A stretch of 64,000 nt of DNA from UBA7803 sp040219135 (GTDB lineage: Bacteria; Pseudomonadota; Gammaproteobacteria; Pseudomonadales; Azotimanducaceae), in contig JAVJTA010000021.1 in NCBI GenBank assembly GCA_040219135.1, positions 124,001-188,000 on the forward strand, written 5' to 3'. The stretch's first letter is position 1; each line of letters begins with the position of its first letter. The position numbers were made by a program, and so were the translations under genes. Shown here one piece after another: positions 7,654-16,132 of this stretch. A model generated the notes under the pieces. It was given only the letters and a program-made list of their open reading frames with translations, was not told the origin of the DNA and made no database searches.

Positions 7654-9324
7654 TCAGTCCGCCCTCGCCAGCAGTGAATCCAGCGCCGACTCGACAGAGC
7701 CGTCAGCGACGCAGAGAAAGCGCGCCGCAATGTGTCCGTCCGGACGGATCAGCAGGGCACCGGTTTCCGGCAGACCCGTCTGCTCGGTCCAGCTGCTCTC
7801 GTCCACGAAATCAGCCCCCCAGCGGAGCTCGTTGAGGCCAAGGCCGTTTCCGGGCGAAGCGGCGCCCGGACCTTGCAGAAGGGAGAATCGATTCGCCGGC
7901 AGCAACTGCTGCAGCGCCTTGTGATCGCCGTCGACGGTGACCCAGCGATGCGGGAAGTGCGCGCCCGCCTCCCAGGTCGGCTGGTAATCGGCAACGTTCG
8001 TCAGCGGCCGCGGTGGCGCCGGCTCGTGAATCGCACGACTGTCGTAGCGGTAGCCGAGCTGCAGCGCAAAGCTGTCGAAATGCGGTTTCTGCGCCGCCAC
8101 GGCAGCGCCGAGCTCGGGGAAGGCACCCGGGTCAGCCGCGACGGCAGCATAGTGTTCGGCAATTCCATGCTCCGTGCCTCCATGATCCGTGCCGTGGATG
8201 GCGGCAAAGAGTTCAAACAGTCTGCCGGCATTCATCAGGCTCTGTTCGCTGTTGATTCGGGCAACCGGCCGGCGCTCTTCCTCGTAGGTTTCGAGCAGAT
8301 CGCTGCCCGCCGCGCCGCTGAGCACTGCTGCGAGCTTCCAGGTCAGGTTCTGCACGTCTCCCGCGCCGGTGTTGAGACCCAGGCCGCCGGCCGGCGGAAA
8401 CCGGTGTGCTGCGTCCCCGGCCAGGAACACACGGCCACACCGGTAGCGTGCCGCGATCTGCGCCGACATGCTCCAGGGGCTGATGTTCTCCACCACGGCA
8501 TCGGGTACGGGCCGACCCACAGCCGCCGACAGCAATGCCTGGCAACGTGCCTCGCCGTAGTCCGCCAGGTGTTCCGATGTCGGATCCCACGGGTGCATCA
8601 GGACCCAGGTCCTGGCCTGGTCGTAAGCGATCAGGGTTCCGCGGACGGCGGGGTCAAAGAGGAAGTACAGCACGCCACGACGCCCCTCGGTGTACCGACG
8701 CAGGTCCACCGAGTAGTGGATCATCAGGAACTCCTGGATCGCCTCGGGTCCTTCCATGGCGATGCCGAGTGCCCTGCGCAGTGACGAACCGGCCCCGTCA
8801 GCGGCGATGACATGCTCGAAGGCGCAGGATCGCGTGGCGCCCGAATCACCGTCACGCAGGTCTGCGAGGACGCAGTTGCCCTCATCCGCCAGGCCGGTGC
8901 ATTCGACGCCTCGTCGAAAATCGATGTCGTCGTGGTCCGCGATGGCGCTGATCAGTTCCCGCTCGAACACAGGCTGGGGGATGTTGCTGAGCGGGAATGG
9001 CGTATCCCGGAGCGCGGCTTCATCCTGCCGTTCATAGGGCAGCGACCCGAACTCGGGGCCTGTCAGCGTCCCGACGAAACGCACCTCGCCGCCGTCGTTG
9101 GCATCCGCGCCAAGCGCCCGCAGCCTAGCCGCACTGACGCCGATGCTCTCGCAGATTTCCAGGGTACGGGGATTCACCGCGTGGGCCTTGGGCGCACTCA
9201 AGGGCGCTCTGCGCTTATCGACCAGCAGTGACGGCACTCCGTGGTTCGAGAGCAGCAGCGCGGCAAGCTGGCCGACGGGGCCGGCGCCAACGATCAGTAT
9301 GCGCGGATGTCCTCCCTGGCTCAT
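7654..9324 (-). CDS. FAD-dependent aromatic monooxygenase (PheA/TfdB/MhpA type)
   Basis: 556 aa flavoprotein hydroxylase. GAGPVG at 13-18 binds the FAD ADP moiety, ADGAGS at 175-180 is the DG motif, and LAGDAAHRFPP at 301-311 is the GD motif that contacts ribityl and NADPH. The last ~150 residues look like the thioredoxin-like C-terminal domain of phenol hydroxylase relatives. The start at 9324 (MSQGGHPRI) was preferred to a longer upstream option because the family begins a few residues before the first beta strand and the tandem operator lies upstream of it. It is the first gene of the leftward operon, directly behind the divergent TetR control region. Such enzymes ortho-hydroxylate phenolic rings; the exact substrate is unknown. 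Confidence 0.92.
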   Translation of the reverse strand: MSQGGHPRILIVGAGPVGQLAALLLSNHGVPSLLVDKRRAPLSAPKAHAVNPRTLEICESIGVSAARLRALGADANDGGEVRFVGTLTGPEFGSLPYERQDEAALRDTPFPLSNIPQPVFERELISAIADHDDIDFRRGVECTGLADEGNCVLADLRDGDSGATRSCAFEHVIAADGAGSSLRRALGIAMEGPEAIQEFLMIHYSVDLRRYTEGRRGVLYFLFDPAVRGTLIAYDQARTWVLMHPWDPTSEHLADYGEARCQALLSAAVGRPVPDAVVENISPWSMSAQIAARYRCGRVFLAGDAAHRFPPAGGLGLNTGAGDVQNLTWKLAAVLSGAAGSDLLETYEEERRPVARINSEQSLMNAGRLFELFAAIHGTDHGGTEHGIAEHYAAVAADPGAFPELGAAVAAQKPHFDSFALQLGYRYDSRAIHEPAPPRPLTNVADYQPTWEAGAHFPHRWVTVDGDHKALQQLLPANRFSLLQGPGAASPGNGLGLNELRWGADFVDESSWTEQTGLPETGALLIRPDGHIAARFLCVADGSVESALDSLLARAD

Positions 9325-9353
9325 GTCGGCCCCATGTTTGCCGGTCCCATATT

Positions 9354-9385
9354 TGAGATGTATCTCATTTTTGAGAACCGTCTCA
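9354..9385. promoter_or_regulatory. Two tandem palindromes, probable TetR operators
   Basis: TGAGAT-GT-ATCTCA at 9354-9367 and TGAGA-ACCG-TCTCA at 9372-9385 lie 18 bases centre to centre, separated by TTTT. They sit between the divergent monooxygenase (start 9324) and TetR gene (start about 9438). Two half-site pairs on nearly the same DNA face are what a dimeric TetR repressor controlling both promoters would need. Binding by the adjacent TetR is inference. Confidence 0.75.
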
Positions 9386-9437
9386 TTTTTCTTGCCGGGT
9401 GTCAACAGATCGGATAGATTGCAGTCGACCTGGCGTG

Positions 9438-10085
9438 ATGAGAACGATCTTGTCTGCAACGAGCCACAGCCTTTTCCAGGAGCAGACGCTTGACCGCGGC
9501 AAGCGTGAAAGAACCCGTTCCGCCCTGCTGGACAGCGCCATCAGCGTCTTCGCCAGCAAGGGCTTCGAGGCAACACGGATCACAGACATCACCGAGCACG
9601 CGGGCGTCGCCAACGGCACGTTCTATAACTACTACCGCGACAAGCAGGAGATCCTGAACGATGTGGCGATTGGCCTCGCGGTGGAGATCGTCCGCCGCAT
9701 CAACGATGAACTGGCAGACACCATCAACGCGATTGTCCGCGTGGTGACCGCCACGGCGCGGGTACTCGAGGTCGCAAGACAGGAACCCGAGTGGATCGAT
9801 GTTCTGCTGAGCAGCATCCCGATCGTGCCCGAACTCCAGTCTCAGGTGGTCCGTTACCTCAGGCAGGACCTGCAGATGGGGCTCGAGCAGGGTTATTTCC
9901 ACATCGAGGTCGACCTGCTGCTGGTCAACCAGATGCTCGCGCTACTCAGCACCGCGATCCTGCTGGACCGGAAGATCAGCAAGGAAACCACTCGAAGAAC
10001 CTGCGAGGCGCATCTCAGGCTGCTCGGACTGCCACCCGTCAGGGCGGCGCGTCAGGTCGAGAAGGCGCTCAGCGGGCTGCAATAA
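9438..10085 (+). CDS. TetR/AcrR family transcriptional regulator
   Basis: 215 aa from the ATG at 9438; an upstream in-frame GTG at 9399 is the alternative and would bring the start almost against the operators. The N-terminal helix-turn-helix is clear: RTRSALLDSAISVFASKG, then TRITDITEHAGVANGTFYNYY with the usual recognition helix and the FYNYYxDKxE signature. The rest is an all-alpha ligand-binding domain of normal size. It is transcribed away from the catabolic operon and 20 bases ahead of the VOC gene. It most likely represses both directions through the tandem palindromes and is released by a pathway compound. Confidence 0.93.
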   Translation: MRTILSATSHSLFQEQTLDRGKRERTRSALLDSAISVFASKGFEATRITDITEHAGVANGTFYNYYRDKQEILNDVAIGLAVEIVRRINDELADTINAIVRVVTATARVLEVARQEPEWIDVLLSSIPIVPELQSQVVRYLRQDLQMGLEQGYFHIEVDLLLVNQMLALLSTAILLDRKISKETTRRTCEAHLRLLGLPPVRAARQVEKALSGLQ

Positions 10086-10105
10086 TCAAGAGCGAGGGAA
10101 ACATA

Positions 10106-10633
10106 ATGAAACTCCACTGGTCACATGCCGTATTGAATGCCCGCGACCTGCAGCCGATGCTCGACTTCTACACCGGGGTGATGGGTTTCACCATCTCGGA
10201 TCGCGGCCCAATGGGAGCGCCGGGCGCGCCGGAGATCGTGTTCATGAGCAACAGCGATGATGAACACCATCAGCTTGCCATCGTGGCGCAGCGCGACGAG
10301 TCTCCCGCCACCTCTCTGAACCACCTGGCATTCCGCGTGGAATCCTTCGATGAAGTAAAGGAAATGAGCCAGCGCCTGCAGAAGCGTGGGGTCGATATCC
10401 TGCCCCTCTCCCACGGCAACACCCTGTCCCTGTACTTCAACGATCCCGAAAAAAACGGCGTCGAAGTATTCTGGGATACGCCCTGGCACGTGGATCAGCC
10501 GCAGGGGGTGTTGTGGGATACCAACCTGGACGAGGCGGCCGCATTGCAGTTCGTCGAGGACAGTTTCAGGAGCGAACCCTCCTTCACGCGACGCGAAGAC
10601 TGTCACAGGCCCTTCGCCAACAGACCGGCGTAG
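10106..10633 (+). CDS. VOC family protein, extradiol ring-cleavage dioxygenase-like
   Basis: 175 aa starting at 10106 after a good SD (GAGCGAGGGA). It has two beta-alpha-beta-beta-beta modules of the vicinal-oxygen-chelate fold. The three metal ligands of type I extradiol dioxygenases are in place: H7 (WSHAVL), H73 (LNHLAF) and E120 (NGVEVFW). This is a one-domain-pair protein, shorter than BphC-type two-domain enzymes, and resembles catechol-2,3-dioxygenase-like proteins. It is cotranscribed with TetR. Next to a ring hydroxylase and an FAH-family hydrolase it would supply the ring-opening step, but a glyoxalase-like role is possible. Confidence 0.85.
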   Translation: MKLHWSHAVLNARDLQPMLDFYTGVMGFTISDRGPMGAPGAPEIVFMSNSDDEHHQLAIVAQRDESPATSLNHLAFRVESFDEVKEMSQRLQKRGVDILPLSHGNTLSLYFNDPEKNGVEVFWDTPWHVDQPQGVLWDTNLDEAAALQFVEDSFRSEPSFTRREDCHRPFANRPA

Positions 10634-10660
10634 CTCCTCCTCGTTGATCGTCAGCGTCGA

Positions 10661-11497
10661 TCAGCTCGCCGCCCGCCGGGTGTTCGCCAGGAAAATGCCG
10701 CCCAGGACCAGCGCCAGCGCAACCAGCAGGTTCCAGGGCAGCGGGTCGTCGAAGATCAGCCAGCCCGAAAGTACCCCGACAGGCGGCGCCAACAGACTGA
10801 ACGACGCCATGTTGGAGGCCGGGTAAACCGACAGCAGCCAGAACCAGACGACGAATCCAATGGAAACGATGACCAGAAACTGGAAGGCGAAGATCGCATA
10901 GACCACCAGGGTCGGCTCACGGATCATGTCACCGAACAGCGGCGCCAGTATCAGCAGCACCACGCTGGAGACCGCCAGCTGGTACAGCAGGTTCATCTCC
11001 GCCGACGTCTCGCGAAGCCGCGACAGACGGGTGAGCAGAGCGATCCCGGCCCAGCAGAACGCAGCACCGAGCGCCAGCGCATCGCCGATCCACGACGACG
11101 CCGTTGCGGCCGTGTCGCGCCCGGACAGCGCCAGCGCGACGCCGGCCATCGCCAGGGCGAGGCCGGCCAGCTTCGATACCGTCAGGCGTTCACCGGGCAG
11201 CAGACAGTGTGCCGCCAGCGCAAGCCACAGCGGCATGGTGTAGAAGAACAGCGACACCCGCGCAACCGTCGTGTAATCGAGCGCCAGAAACAGCAGGCAG
11301 AACTCGGCGGAGAACAGCAGACCGTTGAGCAGTCCGGGCGCCAGCGAGCCGTCTGTGATGGACAGGCGGCGGCGCGCGACGAACGCGAAGGCCAGCACCG
11401 GCAGAAACGCGCACGCGGACCGCAGGCCGGCCTGGAACACCGGCGCAAACCCGGCGTTGACCAGCTTGACCAGCGCCTGGTTCAGCCCCAGCAGCAC
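10661..11497 (-). CDS. EamA/DMT family transporter, start codon uncertain
   Basis: At least 278 aa with about nine to ten hydrophobic helices and the two EamA repeats of drug/metabolite exporters (GLNQALVKLVNAG near the start, APPVGVLSGWLIF near the end). The first standard start is GTG at 11497. The reading frame stays open for 24 codons further upstream to a TGA at 11572-11570, and those codons spell a family-like first helix (HIDALAATTLIGFNV). No ATG, GTG or TTG occurs there. The true N-terminus may therefore use a rare codon (CTG, ATC), or the original start is damaged. Transcribed leftward after the SnoaL-like lipoprotein gene, convergent with the VOC gene. Confidence 0.85.
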   Translation of the reverse strand: MLLGLNQALVKLVNAGFAPVFQAGLRSACAFLPVLAFAFVARRRLSITDGSLAPGLLNGLLFSAEFCLLFLALDYTTVARVSLFFYTMPLWLALAAHCLLPGERLTVSKLAGLALAMAGVALALSGRDTAATASSWIGDALALGAAFCWAGIALLTRLSRLRETSAEMNLLYQLAVSSVVLLILAPLFGDMIREPTLVVYAIFAFQFLVIVSIGFVVWFWLLSVYPASNMASFSLLAPPVGVLSGWLIFDDPLPWNLLVALALVLGGIFLANTRRAAS

Positions 11498-11626
11498 GTT
11501 GAAGCCGATCAGGGTGGTCGCGGCCAGCGCGTCGATGTGGTCTTTTCGCGCGATCTCGTGGCTCCAACGTCAGGGCGGCTGTGCGCACTCCATGGGGCCG
11601 TGTGGCGGCCGCCGGTTCGACCGCCG

Positions 11627-12115
11627 CTACTCCTCCAGCGTGGTCCACGTATGCCGCCAGATGCCCCACTTGCCGTCTTCGCGCTTGCGCAGCACGTCGA
11701 AGTAGCGGGATCTGGTCCGCGACGCCGTGAGCGCACCGGGCTCCGCCACACCGACCTCGGGGTCCTTCAGGTCCAGATGGATGACGTATTCATACTCCGC
11801 GACCGCCACGTCGCCGAACACTTCGATCACCGGCATCGTCACCACGTCGATTCGATAGGTCGCCGCCTCGAACACCGGCCTGAGAAAACCCGCGTAGCGA
11901 TTGGCGCCAACGATCGCATCCGCCCCGGGCGGCAGCAGCCGCACGGCCGGATGCAGCGCACCGACATAGGCTGAGATATCGGCGTTCTCGACGGCAACCC
12001 GATAGTCCGCGTACAAGGCATCGATTTCAGCCTCGTCTGTTCTGGATGTGCCGGGATTTTCTGACCCGCAGCCGGCTGCGATGCAGACCACCGCAAAGAT
12101 GAGTGCTAAGCGCAT
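11627..12115 (-). CDS. SnoaL/DUF4440-like (NTF2 fold) lipoprotein
   Basis: 162 aa. The signal ends in a lipobox (IAAGC, about residue 16), and the mature part has the alpha+beta cone pattern of the NTF2-like superfamily (DALYADYRVAVENADISAY at its start, RYFDVLRKREDGKWGIWRHTW at its end). These proteins are often small ligand-binding or isomerase-like domains; no catalytic pair can be assigned. The start at 12115 is fixed by the signal peptide. The gene is monocistronic or leads into the exporter gene 129 bases downstream. Confidence 0.82.
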   Translation of the reverse strand: MRLALIFAVVCIAAGCGSENPGTSRTDEAEIDALYADYRVAVENADISAYVGALHPAVRLLPPGADAIVGANRYAGFLRPVFEAATYRIDVVTMPVIEVFGDVAVAEYEYVIHLDLKDPEVGVAEPGALTASRTRSRYFDVLRKREDGKWGIWRHTWTTLEE

Positions 12116-12364
12116 GTGCCCCTCGCCTGTTGCCCCTCGGCGGTAGGATACCGGAAACCTGCCGATCGCCGTCATATCAAACCACGGCCGCTCGGCAGGC
12201 AGCCCTGGCTCGATCTCGGACCTTTCCACTGGCATCGCGCCGCCTTTGGTGCTACCAAAGAGGCCGCGCTTTGCGGTTGGGGCCGTGGAGCAGGCTGGGG
12301 AACAACGGTCCATCGATGACCGCTCGCTCGGCGGCCATCGCAACAACGATCCGGGGGATGGGGA

Positions 12365-15300
12365 ATGTCCACAACGCAACGGTTCGCCGTCAGCGAAGGT
12401 CGCGTCCTGCGCACGGCGGCCGCACTCTGCGCCGCGCTGCTCACATGGCACGCGCATGCCGAGGTCATCCCGACCGGGGGCGTCGACGCCGTCGACGTCG
12501 CCTCCGGTGACTCGAGTCCCCTCGAGCCCTCCAGCGGCGACCTGATTCTGGATCCGGGAACTGCCATCACCATCCTCAACGGCCAGCTGCTGGTCAACAA
12601 CGGCTCGGCGCTGTCCGTTGGCGCCAACCAGATCATCGACTCCGGCCTCATCACCGTCACCGGGCCCCAGACGCGCATCGACTTGACCGGCAACTTCAAC
12701 CGGCTGGACCTGCAGGGGCCGGCGAGCGTGATCCAGATCCTCAATGGCGCCGTCATAGACGCCACGGGAGGCATCTGTGACCCCGCGACCTGCAACCTGT
12801 TCCTTGGCAACTTCCCCGGCGCGGACGCAACGGTGCTCGTGGATGGCATCGGCTCGCAGCTGAATACCATCAACTCGCTCGTGATCGCCGGCGCCAACAC
12901 CGATTTCGGCCAGAGCGGCGCCGATTCCGTTGCCGTCTTCGACCTCAGCAATGGCGGCATCGTCAACGCGGAATCGACGGTTATCTCTCCTGGACTTACC
13001 GGCAGCAACATCCAGCCCGGCCAGCTCACCGACGCGACCGTGAACATCTCCGGCCCTGGATCCACCTGGAACACCGGGAGCTTCGATGTCTCCGGCGCCT
13101 TCGGTGCGAGCAGCGCGGCCTCGGTCAACGTAACCAACGGCGCTGTCATCAACGCAGCTACCTTCGCCGTGAGCAACAACAGCTCCTCGGTCGGCGACGT
13201 CCTCGTCGATGGAATCGACAGCGTCGTCAGCGTCGCCGGCAACTTCTTTGTCGGCGCCTTCGGCGACGGCTCCTTGACCGTCAGCAACGGCGCCCTGGTT
13301 CAAGCCGGCGACTTCGCCGCGGGTCGTTTCGCCGGCAGTGACGGCCTGGTGATCGTAGACGGCATCGGCACCAACCTGGCGGCCAGCAACGTCTTCCTCG
13401 GCGTGGAAGGGGCGGCAAGCGCCACCATCAGCGGCGGTGCTGCGCTGGCCGCAGACGGCGTGCTCATCCTCGGCTCGACCACCGTGGATGAGCAGAACGC
13501 CCGCACCGGAGACGTCGAGCTGACCCTTGACGGCGCCGGTTCATCCGGGTCCGTAGCGGGCCCGGTGACGGTCGGCTTCATCGGCGGCCAGCAGGTTGGC
13601 ACCAGCACGGTGCTGCAGATCTTGAACGGCGCCACGTTCACCACCAGCGGCGCCGTGGGGGTAGACACGAACGCCGGTGATCAGGCGCTGCTGACCGTCG
13701 CGGGCGCCGGCAGCTCGCTCGCGACGGCGGACTCGCTGTTCGTCGGCTCGAGCGGCGCCGGCGCCTTCCGCGTGGACTCGCAGGGCGCGGTGAGCATTGC
13801 CGGCAGCCTCATCGTGGGCGGCTCCGAGACCGGGGTGGGCGCAGGTTTCATTGGTACCGGAGCAGGCCTCGACGTGGTCGGTTCGACTATCGTCGGCTTC
13901 AGCGGCGGTGACGGCACACTGATAGTCGACGGAGGTGCGGCTAGCGCGGACTCCTTGCTCATCGGCTTCTCGCCGAATCCCGTCCCCGGGGGGCTCGGCA
14001 CGATCTCGATCCTGAACGGCGGCGTCGTCGATGGCGGCAGCCTGATCTCCATAGGTTCCGGCGGGAGCGCCTCCGCGACGGTCACCATCGACGGCAACGG
14101 CTCGCTGCTGGCGGCCGACGGGTACTTCGTGGGCAGCAACGTGGGCGGGGTGGAGGACGCCGGGGCGTCGGGTACGATCAGCGTCGCCAACGGAGGGCGC
14201 CTCGACGTCAGAACGAACGATCTGATCATCGGCTTCGGCGCCGGAACCGGCATCGCCAGCGTCGAATCCGGGGGCGCGATCACCGCGGCCGGGAGTATCG
14301 GCATCGGCTTTGACAACGACGCCAACCCGAATACCGGCGAGTTCCTGAGCGGCGAGCTACGCCTCGGCGACAATGCCCAGGTCTCCGCCCTCGCCACGCT
14401 CGTGGGTGGTTTCGGCCAGGTCTCCGGCACGGGCACGATCGCCGGAGACCTGGTCAATCAGGGCGGACTGGTAAACCCCGGCGCGATCAATCAGCGCGGC
14501 ACCCTGGTCGTGACCGGCAACTACTTCCAGGAAGCCGGCGCGCTTCAGTTCACGGCGTCCGGCACCAATCCGGGCGAGTTCGACCAGCTCTTCGTCAGCG
14601 GCGACATCGATCTGCAGGGCGGGCAGGTCGACATCCTGTTTGACGGCGGATTCCAACCGCAGGGCGCCCAGCAGCTGCCGCTGCTGGTGGCACAGGGCGA
14701 TGTCACGGTCGATCCCGCCGTCGCCTTCAACGTCGGCTCCGGCAATCCGGCCTTCGAGCTCGCCTTCGTCGACGCCACAGTCACCGACCCGCTGAGTGGC
14801 CTGCCGGTGCTGGCGCGCGTCGGCAGCTTCAATTTCCTGGACATCGATGTGGCCCCGACTCTGGGGCTGTCCCCCAATCAGACCGCCCTGGCGACCACCT
14901 TCGATCGAACCTGCACGCTCACGGCGGCGGCCGGCAACCTCACGGCGGACGAGCAGGACCTGCTCGAGGTCTGCGCCGAGGTCCGCAATGCCGGCAACAC
15001 TCCGGACCAGATCAGTCTGGCCCTCACGGCGCTCGGCACCGACGAGACCACGCAGATGGTGAATGCCCTGCTGCTCTTCACCATTCCGCAGCACGGCAAC
15101 CTGTCCCAGCGGGTCAACGGGATCCGTTCGGGTTCCAACCCTTTCGACTTCACCGGACTAGACTTGCACTATGAAGGACACCGCATCGCCGCCGAGGACC
15201 TCGAGCGCGTTGCCCGAAAGCTCATCGGCGGCATGGCCGGGTCCGACGATTTCGCAAGGTGGGGCATGTTCGGCAACGGCAACTTCTACTTCGGCGATCA

Positions 15301-16132
15301 GGATGCCACCGAGAACGGCGGTGGCTTCGACTACGAGACGATGACCATGACCATCGGTCTCGACTACCGGGCCCGCGATGATATGGTCTTCGGAGGCTCC
15401 GCCAGCTACAGCGCCGTCAACGCCGACTTCAACGACGGCGGCGGCCTGGATCTCAAATCCTGGGCGGTTTCCGCCTTCGGCAGCTATTTCTCCGAAGACA
15501 AGTACTACCTCGACCTGATCGGTAGCTACGGTCGCAACGACCTGGAGACGGCACGCCACATCGTCTATCAGACCGCACTGGGTGATCAGAACCGCCGCGC
15601 CCGGGCGGACACGAAGGGGAATCAGTACTCACTGAGCGCCGGCTTTGGCTATGACTTCACGCCGGGCGCCTGGATCTTCGGGCCCCACGGCGGCGGGAAC
15701 TTCACGGAGCTGGAGGCACACTCCTACACGGAAAAAGGCGCCGGCGGGCTCAATCTCGACGTGGGTCAACAGGCCGCCCGGTCGCTGACCGCCAACGTCG
15801 GGCTGCACGCCTCCTACACCCTTACACCCAGCTGGGGCGTGATCGTTCCCTATCTGCGCGCGGACATGGTTCGCGAGTTCAAGGACACCTCGGAGACCAT
15901 CACCGTAAAGTTTGCGAGCGATCGCTTCGCGGACGATCTGCTGAGCCAGACGCCGATCATTCCCGTGAAAACCGACGCACGCGATCGCTACTATCAGGTG
16001 TACTCGCTGGGAACGTCCGTTCAGCTGATCAACGGAGTGGCCGGATTCGTGAACTACCGCACGACGCGGAATCTCCAGGACATCAGTCTCTCAGATGTCA
16101 CCTGGGGAATCCGTTTCGAACGCGCATGGTAG
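12365..16132 (+). CDS. Autotransporter (type Va) with repetitive passenger and outer-membrane beta-barrel
   Basis: 1255 aa. The signal peptide ends near residue 32 (HAHA-EVIP) and is preceded by a purine-rich SD (GGGGGATGGGGA). Residues about 33-830 form a long Gly/Ala/Ser/Val-rich passenger with recurring segments such as VDGIGS, ISGGA and ILNGG, as expected of a right-handed beta-helix of PEP/T5 autotransporters. Residues about 955-1255 form the autotransporter barrel, with alternating aromatic strands and a terminal aromatic residue (RFERAW). No protease motif was seen in the passenger, so an adhesin or surface structural role is most likely. The stop overlaps the start of the kinase gene by seven bases, which ties it to an intracellular signalling pair. 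Confidence 0.92.
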   Translation: MSTTQRFAVSEGRVLRTAAALCAALLTWHAHAEVIPTGGVDAVDVASGDSSPLEPSSGDLILDPGTAITILNGQLLVNNGSALSVGANQIIDSGLITVTGPQTRIDLTGNFNRLDLQGPASVIQILNGAVIDATGGICDPATCNLFLGNFPGADATVLVDGIGSQLNTINSLVIAGANTDFGQSGADSVAVFDLSNGGIVNAESTVISPGLTGSNIQPGQLTDATVNISGPGSTWNTGSFDVSGAFGASSAASVNVTNGAVINAATFAVSNNSSSVGDVLVDGIDSVVSVAGNFFVGAFGDGSLTVSNGALVQAGDFAAGRFAGSDGLVIVDGIGTNLAASNVFLGVEGAASATISGGAALAADGVLILGSTTVDEQNARTGDVELTLDGAGSSGSVAGPVTVGFIGGQQVGTSTVLQILNGATFTTSGAVGVDTNAGDQALLTVAGAGSSLATADSLFVGSSGAGAFRVDSQGAVSIAGSLIVGGSETGVGAGFIGTGAGLDVVGSTIVGFSGGDGTLIVDGGAASADSLLIGFSPNPVPGGLGTISILNGGVVDGGSLISIGSGGSASATVTIDGNGSLLAADGYFVGSNVGGVEDAGASGTISVANGGRLDVRTNDLIIGFGAGTGIASVESGGAITAAGSIGIGFDNDANPNTGEFLSGELRLGDNAQVSALATLVGGFGQVSGTGTIAGDLVNQGGLVNPGAINQRGTLVVTGNYFQEAGALQFTASGTNPGEFDQLFVSGDIDLQGGQVDILFDGGFQPQGAQQLPLLVAQGDVTVDPAVAFNVGSGNPAFELAFVDATVTDPLSGLPVLARVGSFNFLDIDVAPTLGLSPNQTALATTFDRTCTLTAAAGNLTADEQDLLEVCAEVRNAGNTPDQISLALTALGTDETTQMVNALLLFTIPQHGNLSQRVNGIRSGSNPFDFTGLDLHYEGHRIAAEDLERVARKLIGGMAGSDDFARWGMFGNGNFYFGDQDATENGGGFDYETMTMTIGLDYRARDDMVFGGSASYSAVNADFNDGGGLDLKSWAVSAFGSYFSEDKYYLDLIGSYGRNDLETARHIVYQTALGDQNRRARADTKGNQYSLSAGFGYDFTPGAWIFGPHGGGNFTELEAHSYTEKGAGGLNLDVGQQAARSLTANVGLHASYTLTPSWGVIVPYLRADMVREFKDTSETITVKFASDRFADDLLSQTPIIPVKTDARDRYYQVYSLGTSVQLINGVAGFVNYRTTRNLQDISLSDVTWGIRFERAW

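Noticed and set aside
12172..13287. Long leftward open frame (371 codons) opposite the autotransporter
   Set aside because: It mirrors the repetitive passenger codons of the true gene, has no SD or family and disappears outside the low-complexity region.
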